A model generated the notes under the pieces. It did no database searches, had not been told where the DNA came from, and was given only the letters and a program-made list of their open reading frames with translations. 64,000 bases of DNA from Ichthyobacterium seriolicida. GTDB lineage: Bacteria; Bacteroidota; Bacteroidia; Flavobacteriales; Ichthyobacteriaceae. The stretch covers positions 1,346,951 through 1,410,950 of the forward strand of contig NZ_AP014564.1 in NCBI RefSeq assembly GCF_002369955.1, in the 5' to 3' direction. A program made the translations under genes and the position numbers. Below are positions 50,101-57,986 of this stretch, piece after piece; positions within the stretch are counted from its first letter, which is position 1; every line of letters starts with the position of its first letter.

Positions 50101-51520
50101 CGTTTAATTTCTTCCCCTGAGCTGCTGATAAGGCCTTAGCAGGATCATTAGTAACTAGATCATCTACTATATCAGATATATTTAATTTAGTACCTATTTC
50201 TGTCTTAAGAATTTTTCCTTGTGCTGCTGATAATACCTCTGTAGTATTAGTGCTATTTAAATTATTTATTATCCTACTCTTATCAATCTTAGTTTGTATC
50301 ATTCCAAACAATATTCTGCCCTGGTTCGATGATAATGCCTTAGTGGCATCATTAGTGGTTAAATTATCTGCTATATCAGATATATTTAATTTAGTGCCTA
50401 TTTCTGTCTTAAGAACTTTTCCTTGTGCTGCTGATAATACCTCTGTAGCATCATTGCTATTTAAATTATTTATTATCTTAATCGTATCAATCTTAGCTTT
50501 TATCCTTTGAGACAATATTCTACCCTGGTTCGCTGATAAGGCCTTATTAGGATTATTAGTGGTTAAATTATCTACTATATCAGATATATTTAATTTAGTA
50601 CCTATTTCTGTCTTAAGAACTTTTCCTTGTGTTGCTGATAATGCCTTAGTTGCATCATTAGTGGTTAAATTATTTACTATATCAGATATATTTAATTTAG
50701 TACCTATTTCTGTCTTAAGAACTTTTCCTTGTGCTGCTGATAATACCTCTGTAGCATTAGTGCTATTTAAATTATTTATTATCTTACTCTTATCAATCTT
50801 AGTTTGTACCATTCCAGACAATATTCTTCCCTGGTTAGCTGATAATGCGTTACTCGCATCAGTAGATGTCAAAACATCTAATATATCTACTTTGAAACTG
50901 GAATCTAACTTATTGTCTATTTGATCCTTAAGAACTTTTCCTTGTGCCGCTGATAATACCTTTTTAGCATCATTGCTATTTAAATTATCTACGATCGTAT
51001 TCTTATGGATCTTAGTTTGTATCCTTTCAGACAATATTCTGCCCTGGTTAGCTGATAGAGGAACGGCACTATTATGAGAACTTAGATTATTTATAACGAG
51101 GATTTTCCTAGCAGTATTAGCATATATAGCATATGGAACACTAAGCAGCTTACCCTTTCTCTTTATATCGTATTGTCCATTATTATTCAGATCTAATTCT
51201 GTTTTAATCATATGAGGAATTTCCCAATCTAAATCTGTTAATTTGAGAGTTTTATAAACGTTAGGTTTATTGCCATCGCCTATCTTTAAAGACGCTATGC
51301 CGTCACTGTTAGTCCTAACTCTATGAGTTTCGCTATATACGGTCTTTTCGCCAAGGGAAGTCTCATTGATAAATAATATTATTCGTATATTGATAAAACT
51401 ATCCCTCAATATATTGCCTTGATCATCTCTTATTAGAGCTTGATAACTTAACTTATCAGGGAAAACTTGGGGAAATGCATATGTGCTAAACATTATAAAT
51501 AGAAGACCTATTTTTTTCAT
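47108..51520 (-). CDS. Giant tail-fibre-like protein E, intact (1,470 aa)
   Basis: Complete fibre-family member: signal peptide (MKKIGLLFIMFSTYAFPQ), N-domain (about 19-140), ten LSAxQGK repeats (one reads LSATQGK, one LSSNQGR), three beta-roll blocks with units such as NTSIGLESLRDNTTG, two CBM5/12-like linkers (YNVGDVVLYDGVFYKRTGS), the S74 chaperone with its Ser/Lys pair (SSDKRIK) and a coiled coil (SVIKDENSILKNENTILKQ). The last beta-roll block has an extra run of DNNTAIGxxALYKITTG units. Closely related to gene F, so probably the product of a recent duplication. No outer-membrane anchor is recognisable. Confidence 0.88.
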   Translation of the reverse strand: MKKIGLLFIMFSTYAFPQVFPDKLSYQALIRDDQGNILRDSFINIRIILFINETSLGEKTVYSETHRVRTNSDGIASLKIGDGNKPNVYKTLKLTDLDWEIPHMIKTELDLNNNGQYDIKRKGKLLSVPYAIYANTARKILVINNLSSHNSAVPLSANQGRILSERIQTKIHKNTIVDNLNSNDAKKVLSAAQGKVLKDQIDNKLDSSFKVDILDVLTSTDASNALSANQGRILSGMVQTKIDKSKIINNLNSTNATEVLSAAQGKVLKTEIGTKLNISDIVNNLTTNDATKALSATQGKVLKTEIGTKLNISDIVDNLTTNNPNKALSANQGRILSQRIKAKIDTIKIINNLNSNDATEVLSAAQGKVLKTEIGTKLNISDIADNLTTNDATKALSSNQGRILFGMIQTKIDKSRIINNLNSTNTTEVLSAAQGKILKTEIGTKLNISDIVDDLVTNDPAKALSAAQGKKLNEKINKNNTLIKDPRDNIITKWSGKGSNGTSGGIGIENTFLGIRSGNAITTGGFNTAFGSESLKNNTIGISNTSIGHSSLHKSVDGEKNVAIGLRSLYEMATGSKNTAIGSYTLYNMITGNKNIAIGNEAGYYIADGLTFLQATNNYIFIGNNAKALADNSINEIVIGDDAIGKGNNTVVIGKESSITSTHLGGILHSAGFNKRSKIMRGFTYNVGDVVFYDWVFYKRTGSAVTITSTIPNPSSDPNWEDISSDKLRKVGTNLITKWSGKGSNGTSSGTGDYNTLLGIRSGNAITTGGLNTAFGFKSLRDNTTGHRNTSIGLESLRDNTTGDRNTSIGAYSLAFNTIGTMNTSIGYSSLYQLVDGEKNIGIGSHPLYEMTIGSNNVAIGPYSLHKITTGDSNIAIGSDAGYFIADGLTFLETTNNSIFIGDNAKALADNSINEIVIGYYATGKGNNTVVIGKEGSITSTHLGGILHSAGFNKRSKMGGFTYNVGDVVLYDGVFYKRTGSAITIPSTTTNPNPNPSSDSNWKDISSDKLLKIGRNNLIAKWSGNGSNGTSAGTGKENIFLGINSGNAITSGDRNTAFGFKSFEDNTTGEKNTSFGAYSLTDNDTGSRNTSIGYASLYKLASGRRNVAVGSHPLYSITTGDDNTAIGTNALYKITTGDNNTAIGAYALHKITTGDNNTAIGNQAGYYISNGSLLQTSNNSIFIGYNVKAKADNSSNEIVIGNGAKGKGDNTVVIGNSNTTDIHLPGNVHAGTIKLSSDKRIKSIIGISDKESDLKKLLDIEITDYTMRDTNKMGNQHFKKVIAQQIEGIVPNIVGKNSGVIPSVYEFSKSVEIIDNMTSITTNKSHGFSKGDMVRLILNDKREILVKVKEIESANAFVVDLGDEVPPNKVFVYGKRVDDLRSVDYDGLTTLNISATQAVFNRIVDLEKESSVIKDENSILKNENTILKQEVKVLKEGLSNSRKEIIKNLIKILNKAKIIDVKDLKSLIEE
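50115..51065 (-). repeat. LSAxQGK repeat array of gene E (10 units)
   Basis: Tandem ~102-108 bp units, counted by hand. Less regular than in A-C: the three unit types do not keep a fixed order. Confidence 0.75.
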
Positions 51521-51552
51521 AATTTTTTTTCTTAGAGATAAAAAGAAATATT

Positions 51553-51581
51553 GTTATATCTGCATTTAGATGCCAATGCAA
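51553..51581 (-). promoter_or_regulatory. Promoter-like palindromic block of gene E
   Basis: TTGCAT, 17 bp, TATAAC on the minus strand; palindrome arms GCATT/AATGC at 51562-51579. Confidence 0.38.
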
Positions 51582-51619
51582 TTTAAACTATTTTCATATG
51601 TTTTTAAAAAAAGATTCAA

Positions 51620-51971
51620 CTTCTGACAGGTTATAAAATCATATTTTTTGGCTATTTTTTTTAGACCTATGATAAGTTGTCTTGCCTGTGCAATGTTTTT
51701 ATATTACCAAAAGACGAATCTGTTGCCAGCTATATAAGTCTTTTGTTTACAAGGTTTTATTTCGGAAAACTATTACTCAATATCGGTTGTTTATTTGTTG
51801 AAATGAATACCTTCTTAGGAATGGTTACGTTCTGTTGTTAGAACTATATGAAAACACTAAAAAGGATCATTCTCGTGCTAAAAAATGGTGCAAAAAAAAC
51901 GGCAAAGAAGACGGTTTCTGTTAGATTAATAAAAAAGTTAACGAAAAAAAAGATCACGTCTAATCTATTTT
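51620..51971 (+). mobile_element. IS1380 remnant without left end
   Basis: Degraded transposase 3' sequence (CTGACAGGTTATAAAATCAT, CAAGGTTTTATTTCGG) and downstream region up to GATCACGTCTAATCTATTTT, then joined to IS256. The left inverted repeat is missing, cut off just after the AAAGATTCAAC gene-flank sequence. Confidence 0.7.
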
Positions 51972-52175
51972 AACATTGTCATTCCCAACAGATGATGCTG
52001 TTATGAAATCTACTTTTTAGCTCTGAGGGAGGCTACAAAAAAATGGTCCAAAACCATACCAAATTGGGGAATAATCCTGAATCAATTTTTAACTATTTTT
52101 GACGAAAGAGTTCGACTATGAATAAAAACAAAAAAATATATCATTTCTTATTTACACACTTTACGCGATAGTGTC
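51972..52175 (+). mobile_element. IS256-family remnant (3' end) abutting gene F
   Basis: Last ~200 bp of IS256 (CAACAGATGATGCTGTTATG to the end at GATAGTGTC). It ends within 5 bp of the stop of fibre gene F, and the usual spacer GTTAACATATTTCA found after the other fibre genes is missing here. Confidence 0.75.
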
Positions 52176-52179
52176 GATA

Positions 52180-55100
52180 TTATTCTTCTATTAAACTTTT
52201 AAGATCTTTAACATCTATAATCTTAGCTTTACTTAAGATATTAATTAAATTCTTAATAATCTCTTTTCTAGAATTAGAAAGTCCTTCCTTGAGGACCTTA
52301 ACCTCTTGTTTAAGAATACTATTCTCGTATTTAATAATGCTGCTTTCTTTTTCTAAATCTACTATACGATTGAAAACAGCTTGAGTAGCTGAGATATTCA
52401 AAGTGGTAAGGCCATCGTAATCTACTGATCGCAAATCATCTACTCGCTTACCATATACAAATACTTTATCTGGAGGTACCTCATCTCCTAAATCTACCAC
52501 AAAAGCATTAGCGCTTTTTATCTCTTTTACTTTAACTAAAATCTCTCGCTTATCATCCAAATTTAATCTTACCATGTCTCCCTTAGAAAAACCGTGAGAT
52601 TTTTTTGTAGTAATTGATGTCATATTATCAATGATTTCTACCGATTTCGAAAATTCATAGACGCTAGGAATCACACCGCTATTCTTTTCTACAATATTTG
52701 GAACTATACCTTCTATCTGCTGAGCTATTACTTTTTTAAAATGCTGATTACCCATTTTATCAGTATCTCTCATAGTATAATCCGTGATTTCTATATCTAA
52801 AAGTTTTTTAAGGTCTGATTCTTTATCTGAAATGCTTATTATGCTCTTGATACGTTTATCAGAAGAGAGTTGTACGCCATTTGCATAAACTATTCCTTTT
52901 AAGTGTGTTTTAGTAATATTACTATTACCAATGGTTACAGTATTATCTCCTTTTCCTTTAGCGTCATTACCTATAACTATCTCATTAGAGCTGTTATCTG
53001 CTTCCGCTTTAACATTATTTCCTATGAAAATAGAATTATTTGATGTCAGGAGAAGTGATCCGTTAGAAATATAATAACCAGCTTTATTTCCCATAGCTGT
53101 ATTATTATCCCCTGTAGTTATTTTATGTAAAGCATTTGTACCTATAGCTGTATTATTATCCCCTGTAGTTATTTTATGTAAAGCATATGCCCCTATAGTT
53201 GTATTATTATCCCCTGTAGTTATTTTATATAAAGCATTTGTTCCTATAGCTGTATTATCATCCCCTGAAGTCATTTCATATAAAGGGTGTGAGCCTACTG
53301 CTACATTTCTTCTTCCACTTGCTAATTTGTATAAAGAAGCGTATCCAATAGAAGTATTCCTAGAACCTGTATCGTTATCAGCGAGAGAATATGCGCCAAA
53401 AGAAGTATTCTTTTCACCTGTAGTATTATCTTCAAAACTTTTAAATCCAAAAGCCGTATTCCGATCGCCAGAGGTTATGGCATTACCAGACATTATACCT
53501 AAAAAAATATTTTCTTTACCAGTACCTGCATTAGTTCCATTACTGCCCTTTCCTGACCATTTAGCTATGAGATTATTTCTCCCTATTTTTAGCAGTTTAT
53601 CAGAACTAATATCCTCCCAATTAGGATCAGAAGACGGGGTAGGGCTAGGGCCAGTTACAGGGATAGTAATAGCAGATCCAGTTCTCTTATAAAAAACCCC
53701 ATCGTAAAGAACTACATCGCCTACATTATAAGTAAACCCACTCATTTTACTTCTTTTGTTAAAACCTGCACTGTGCAATATACCTCCTAAATGAGTAGAT
53801 GTAATACTATCTTCCTTACCTATGACTACCGTATTATTTCCTTTTCCTGTAGCGGCATTACCTATAACTATCTCATTAGAGCTGTTAGCGTTTAGCGCGT
53901 TAACATCATTTCCTATAAAAATAGAATTATTTGATACTCTGAGATATGTTCCGTTTCGAATATTATAACCAGCGTTATTTCCTATAGCTATATTATTATC
54001 ACCTGTAGTTATTTCATATAAAGCAAGTGGCCCTATAGCTACATTGTTATTCCCTGTAGTCATCGTATATAAAGGATGTGAGCCTATTGCTACATTTTTT
54101 TCTCCATTTACTAAGTTGTATAAAGAAGAGTGCCCAATAGAAGTATTCATAGCACCTATAGTGTTAAAAGCGAGAGAATATGAGCCAATAGAAGTATTCC
54201 TATGACCTGTAGTATTATCCCTCAAACTTTTAAAACCAAAAGCCGTATTAAATTTGCCAGTGGTTATGGCATTACCAGACATTATACCTAAAAAACTATT
54301 TTCTATACCACTACCTGCACTAGTTCCATTACTGTTCCTTCCTGACCATTTAGTTATGAGATTATTAGTACCTACTTTTCGCAGTTTATCAGAACTAATA
54401 TCTTCCCAATTAGGATCAGAAGGTGGGGTAGGGGTGGTACTAGTGATAGTGACAGCAGATCCAGTTCTCTTATAAAAAACCCAATCGTAAAAAACTACAT
54501 CACCTACATTATAGGTAAATCCTCCCATTATTTTACTTCTTTTGTTAAAGCCTGCGCTGTGCAATATACCTCCTAAATGAGTAGATGTAATACTACCTTC
54601 CTTACCTATGACTACCGTATTATTTCCTCTTCCTATAGCGTCATCACCTATAACTATCTCATTAATGCTGTTATCTGCTAGCGCTTTAGCATTATTTCCT
54701 ATGAAAATAGAATTATTTGTTGCCTGTAGAAATGTTAATCCGTCAGCAATATAATAACCAGCTTCATTTCCTATAGCTATATTTTTATTCCCTGTAATCA
54801 TATTATATAAAGTATATGACCCTATAGCTACATTTTTTTCTCCATCTATTGATTTGTGTAAAGAAGCGTGTCCAATAGAAGTATTCCTGGTACCTATAGT
54901 GTTATCTTTCAAACTTTCAGAGCCAAAAGCCGTATTAAAACCGCCAGTGGTTATGGCATTACCAGACCTTATACCTAAAAAAGTATTTTCTATACCAATA
55001 CCTCCACTAGTTCCATTACTGCCATTTCCTGACCATTTAGTTATAAGATTGCCTCTTGGGTCTTTTATAAGAGTGTTGTTTTTATTTATCTTTTCGTTTA

Positions 55101-56199
55101 ATTTCTTCCCCTGAGCTGCTGACAAGGCCTTAGCAGGATCATTAGTAACTAAATCATCTACTATATCAGATATATTTAATTTAGTATCTATTTCTATCTT
55201 AAGAGCTTTTCCTTGTGCTGCTGATAATACCTCTGTAGCATTAGTGCTATTTAAATTATTTATTATCTTACTCTTATCAATCTTAGTTTGTATCATTCCA
55301 AACAATATTCTGCCCTGATTCGCTGATAAGGCCTTATTAGGATTATTAGTGGTTAAATTATCTACTATATCAGATATATTTAATTTAGTACCTATTTCTG
55401 TCTTAAGAACTTTTCCTTGTGCTGCTGATAATACCTCTGTAGCATTAGTGCTATTTAAATTATTTATTATCTTACTCTTATCAATCTTAGTTTGTATCAT
55501 TCTAGACAATATTCTGCCCTGGTTTGCTGATAAGGCCTTATTAGGATTATTAGTGGTTAAATTATCTGCTATATCAGATATATTTAATTTAGTACCTATT
55601 TCTGTCTTAAGAACTTTTCCTTGTGCCGCTGATAATACCTTTTTAGCATCATTGCTATTTAAATTATCTACGATCGTATTCTTATGGATCTTAGTTTGTA
55701 TCCTTTCAGACAATATTCTACCCTGGTTAGCTGATAGAGGAACGGCACTACTATGAGAACTTAGATTATTTACAACAATAATTTTTCTAGCAGTATTAGC
55801 ATATATAGCATATGGAACACTAAGCAGCTTCCCCTTTCTCTTTATATCGTATTGTCCATTATTATTCAGATCTAATTCTGTTTTAATCATATGAGGAATT
55901 TCCCAATCTAAATCTGTTAATTTGAGAGTTTTATAAACGTTAGGTTTATCGCCATCGCCTATCTTTAAAGACGCTATACCGTCACTGTTAGTCCTAACTC
56001 TATGAGTTTCGCTATATACGGTCTTTTCGCCAAGGGAAGTCTCATTGATAAATAATATTATTCGTATATTGATAAAACTATCCCTCAATATATTGCCTTG
56101 ATCATCTCTTATTATAGCTTGATAACTTAACTTATCAGGGAAAACTTGGGGAAATGCATATGTGCTAAACATTATAAATAAAAGACCTATTTTTTTCAT
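52180..56199 (-). CDS. Giant tail-fibre-like protein F, intact (1,339 aa)
   Basis: Complete member and the shortest, with the fewest LSAxQGK repeats (seven). The frame is open to an ATG at 56262, but I take 56199, which gives the family signal peptide MKKIGLLFIMFSTYAFPQ and leaves the promoter-like block upstream. N-domain about 19-140; three beta-roll blocks; two CBM5/12-like linkers (the second with a longer Pro/Thr loop, VTGPSPTPSSDPNWEDIS); S74 chaperone SSDKRIK; C-terminal coil shorter than in E. Its last beta-roll block carries four successive NTAIG/NTTIG-ALHKITTG units, one more than in E. Confidence 0.88.
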   Translation of the reverse strand: MKKIGLLFIMFSTYAFPQVFPDKLSYQAIIRDDQGNILRDSFINIRIILFINETSLGEKTVYSETHRVRTNSDGIASLKIGDGDKPNVYKTLKLTDLDWEIPHMIKTELDLNNNGQYDIKRKGKLLSVPYAIYANTARKIIVVNNLSSHSSAVPLSANQGRILSERIQTKIHKNTIVDNLNSNDAKKVLSAAQGKVLKTEIGTKLNISDIADNLTTNNPNKALSANQGRILSRMIQTKIDKSKIINNLNSTNATEVLSAAQGKVLKTEIGTKLNISDIVDNLTTNNPNKALSANQGRILFGMIQTKIDKSKIINNLNSTNATEVLSAAQGKALKIEIDTKLNISDIVDDLVTNDPAKALSAAQGKKLNEKINKNNTLIKDPRGNLITKWSGNGSNGTSGGIGIENTFLGIRSGNAITTGGFNTAFGSESLKDNTIGTRNTSIGHASLHKSIDGEKNVAIGSYTLYNMITGNKNIAIGNEAGYYIADGLTFLQATNNSIFIGNNAKALADNSINEIVIGDDAIGRGNNTVVIGKEGSITSTHLGGILHSAGFNKRSKIMGGFTYNVGDVVFYDWVFYKRTGSAVTITSTTPTPPSDPNWEDISSDKLRKVGTNNLITKWSGRNSNGTSAGSGIENSFLGIMSGNAITTGKFNTAFGFKSLRDNTTGHRNTSIGSYSLAFNTIGAMNTSIGHSSLYNLVNGEKNVAIGSHPLYTMTTGNNNVAIGPLALYEITTGDNNIAIGNNAGYNIRNGTYLRVSNNSIFIGNDVNALNANSSNEIVIGNAATGKGNNTVVIGKEDSITSTHLGGILHSAGFNKRSKMSGFTYNVGDVVLYDGVFYKRTGSAITIPVTGPSPTPSSDPNWEDISSDKLLKIGRNNLIAKWSGKGSNGTNAGTGKENIFLGIMSGNAITSGDRNTAFGFKSFEDNTTGEKNTSFGAYSLADNDTGSRNTSIGYASLYKLASGRRNVAVGSHPLYEMTSGDDNTAIGTNALYKITTGDNNTTIGAYALHKITTGDNNTAIGTNALHKITTGDNNTAMGNKAGYYISNGSLLLTSNNSIFIGNNVKAEADNSSNEIVIGNDAKGKGDNTVTIGNSNITKTHLKGIVYANGVQLSSDKRIKSIISISDKESDLKKLLDIEITDYTMRDTDKMGNQHFKKVIAQQIEGIVPNIVEKNSGVIPSVYEFSKSVEIIDNMTSITTKKSHGFSKGDMVRLNLDDKREILVKVKEIKSANAFVVDLGDEVPPDKVFVYGKRVDDLRSVDYDGLTTLNISATQAVFNRIVDLEKESSIIKYENSILKQEVKVLKEGLSNSRKEIIKNLINILSKAKIIDVKDLKSLIEE
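55105..55745 (-). repeat. LSAxQGK repeat array of gene F (7 units)
   Basis: Shortest array of the family; same ~105 bp unit, counted by hand. Confidence 0.75.
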
Positions 56200-56233
56200 A
56201 AATTTTTTTTCTTTAGGGATAAAAAGAAATATT

Positions 56234-56262
56234 GTTATATCCGCATTTAGATGCCAATGCAA
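56234..56262 (-). promoter_or_regulatory. Promoter-like palindromic block of gene F
   Basis: TTGCAT, 17 bp, TATAAC on the minus strand; arms GCATT/AATGC at 56243-56260. It overlaps the longest possible ORF start, which supports the later ATG at 56199. Confidence 0.38.
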
Positions 56263-56303
56263 TTTAAACTATTTTCATAGATTTTAAAAAAAAGATTCAA
56301 CAA

Positions 56304-56541
56304 CCCTGAGTTAGATTAATAGATTAATAAAAAAGCTTGAACCTTTTGATTTTATTCGGATTTAAGGAAACACCCCTTTAGTTTTGGGCTCTTTTTGTAT
56401 GCTTATAAAGTCGATTTAGTCGGAATTTAACAATTCTTGCATTAAAACATTATACTTATCACGAATATGAGTCTCTTTAATCCTAGTTAATTCAAGGCTT
56501 TTAAGCATTTTTACTAAACAAATTATTAATCGAACTCAGGT
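56304..56541. mobile_element. MITE copy 4 (238 bp) with 5-bp target duplication
   Basis: Ends CCCTGAGTTAGATTAAT and, from the right inward, ACCTGAGTTCGATTAAT. AACAA flanks it on both sides (56299-56303, 56542-56546). The matching empty site, TTCAACAAGATTAATTTAAC, is present at 44487-44506. This defines the element's borders and its 5-bp duplication. No coding capacity and no autonomous partner in the window. Confidence 0.75.
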
Positions 56542-56557
56542 AACAAGATTAATTTAA

Positions 56558-56646
56558 CCTGGATTATTCACAGATATACTGTCAATATTAGGCATAAAGT
56601 GCTAATTTTCTTAGGAAGGATGCCATATAAAATTACTTTGGCTTAG
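56558..56646 (+). mobile_element. IS1380 left-end remnant
   Basis: CCTGGATTATTCACAGATAT after TTAA (56554-56557), then ~70 bp matching the other remnants (GCATAAAGTGCTAATTTTCT), cut off near the folB stop codon. Confidence 0.68.
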
Positions 56647-56655
56647 GTTTTAAGG

Positions 56656-57009
56656 CTATGATTTGATAATCACACTCACTTGTTTTACTTCTCCATTATT
56701 CATAGGAGGGTTTATTTTGGTGACTTTTGTCTCCACACTAGAGACCTTCTCGAAGTTTTCTTTAATGGTGAGATTTATTCTGTGAGTTAAGTTTTCTAAC
56801 AAATCTGAAGAGATTTTCATCTGTTCTAAAACTAGGTCATTCACCTGGGAATAATTTATAGTATCGGACAAATCATCTGATATAGCTGCTCTTTGTAAAT
56901 CTAGAAATAACTTTATATCTACTTTGTAATAGCTTCCTATTTTTTTTTCTTCTTCCATAACACCATGAAAGGCGTATACTTTAATTCCTTCTATATGTAT
57001 AATGTTCAT
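56656..57009 (-). CDS. folB: Dihydroneopterin aldolase
   Basis: Folate-pathway enzyme that cleaves 7,8-dihydroneopterin to 6-hydroxymethyl-dihydropterin and glycolaldehyde. I place the start at 57009 (MNIIHIEGIKVYAFHGV), giving 117 residues, the family norm; an ATG at 57045 would add 12 residues not seen in FolB. Key residues are visible: E21 in FHGVMEEE, Y53 in TINYSQV and K98 in TKINPPM. First ordinary gene right of the surface-protein region; an IS1380 remnant ends about 10 bp from its stop codon. Confidence 0.9.
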   Translation of the reverse strand: MNIIHIEGIKVYAFHGVMEEEKKIGSYYKVDIKLFLDLQRAAISDDLSDTINYSQVNDLVLEQMKISSDLLENLTHRINLTIKENFEKVSSVETKVTKINPPMNNGEVKQVSVIIKS

Positions 57010-57088
57010 CTGCTTCAAATGAAATAAGCGATTGCGAAAATGCAATTCTTATAAAGACCAAAAATTAAATTTACCAAGATAATCAAAA

Positions 57089-57880
57089 TTATAATATCCT
57101 CTTTATTACTTTTAAATTGTGTGAATACTTCTTTAATTCTTTATTGTAAATCCCTAAGTGATCTATAGTATCGATACATACCTTTTCAGTTACGTGTATC
57201 ACGGTTTTATTAGATAATATTATTCCAATATGATCTATAACATTTTTCTTGTGAAAGAATACTAAATCTCCAATTTTCGTGTCTTTTATGAAATTTATGC
57301 TTTCGCCCTTATCGATTTGAGAAGCTATGTTTTTAGATATTCTCTTTCCACACATTTTGTATACCATTTGAACGAATCCAGAATTATCTATTCCAAAAAC
57401 AGTTTTTCCACCTAGCATTTTGGGTGAATTCAAATATAAAAAAGCAATATTTTTTATGCTGTTAGCATTGAATTCTCCAAAGGATGATTCTCCATAGAAT
57501 CTGTAAACATTTTTGTCAAAAGTCAGCATATCTCTTGTTAAAAATGGTAAACTCGCTCCCATTGGTATGGCATGCATCTCTTCATTATTAGATATTGAAG
57601 CTATTGTATTTATATTAATAGCGGCAGGCGTTTTTTCTAATTTCTCGAATAATGAGTAATCTATTTCAGAAAATTGTTTACTGTTTATATAACCCTCACA
57701 ATCGTCAAATGGGTTGTGGATTAAACACCATTTATCTTTTTTTTCTAAAATTTTAAAATGCTCTCCAAATAGTAATTGTGTTACTAACTCACTTTTCTCA
57801 TCCATCTTTAAACGGACGGGAACGATAGAAAGATTACAAATCCCATAAGAGAGCATATTTTCATTTAATGAAGCATTCAT
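57089..57880 (-). CDS. NlpC/P60-like protein lacking the catalytic cysteine
   Basis: 263 residues. An SH3-like domain (about 10-75) and a second, less clear one (about 80-130) precede an NlpC/P60 fold (about 140-263). In active members the motif is G-I-D-C-S-G-F; here it is GIDNSGF with Asn166, and the preceding P-Y-x-W-G-G motif is also degenerate (PKMLGG). The histidine motif DHIGII (H217) and H229 remain. NlpC/P60 enzymes cut peptidoglycan stem peptides. Without the cysteine this is probably a binding or regulatory pseudoenzyme, unless it has another nucleophile. No lipobox or clear signal peptide is seen. The frame is intact. Confidence 0.8.
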   Translation of the reverse strand: MNASLNENMLSYGICNLSIVPVRLKMDEKSELVTQLLFGEHFKILEKKDKWCLIHNPFDDCEGYINSKQFSEIDYSLFEKLEKTPAAININTIASISNNEEMHAIPMGASLPFLTRDMLTFDKNVYRFYGESSFGEFNANSIKNIAFLYLNSPKMLGGKTVFGIDNSGFVQMVYKMCGKRISKNIASQIDKGESINFIKDTKIGDLVFFHKKNVIDHIGIILSNKTVIHVTEKVCIDTIDHLGIYNKELKKYSHNLKVIKRIL

Positions 57881-57986
57881 TTTATATAAATAACTACTTT
57901 GTTATTAGCTATTTTGAACCTAAAAGAATATACATTAAATATGGTAAGAAATTATATTTCATCTGTTTTTTTTAATTACACAAAAA

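Noticed and set aside
10325-56199. A prophage
   Set aside because: Tail-fibre-like domains are present, but no capsid, terminase, portal, integrase or lysis genes are seen, and each protein has its own signal peptide.
56200-56262. Extended N-terminus for fibre protein F starting at 56262
   Set aside because: It would put 21 residues before a perfect family signal peptide and overlap the promoter-like block. The ATG at 56199 matches the paralogues.
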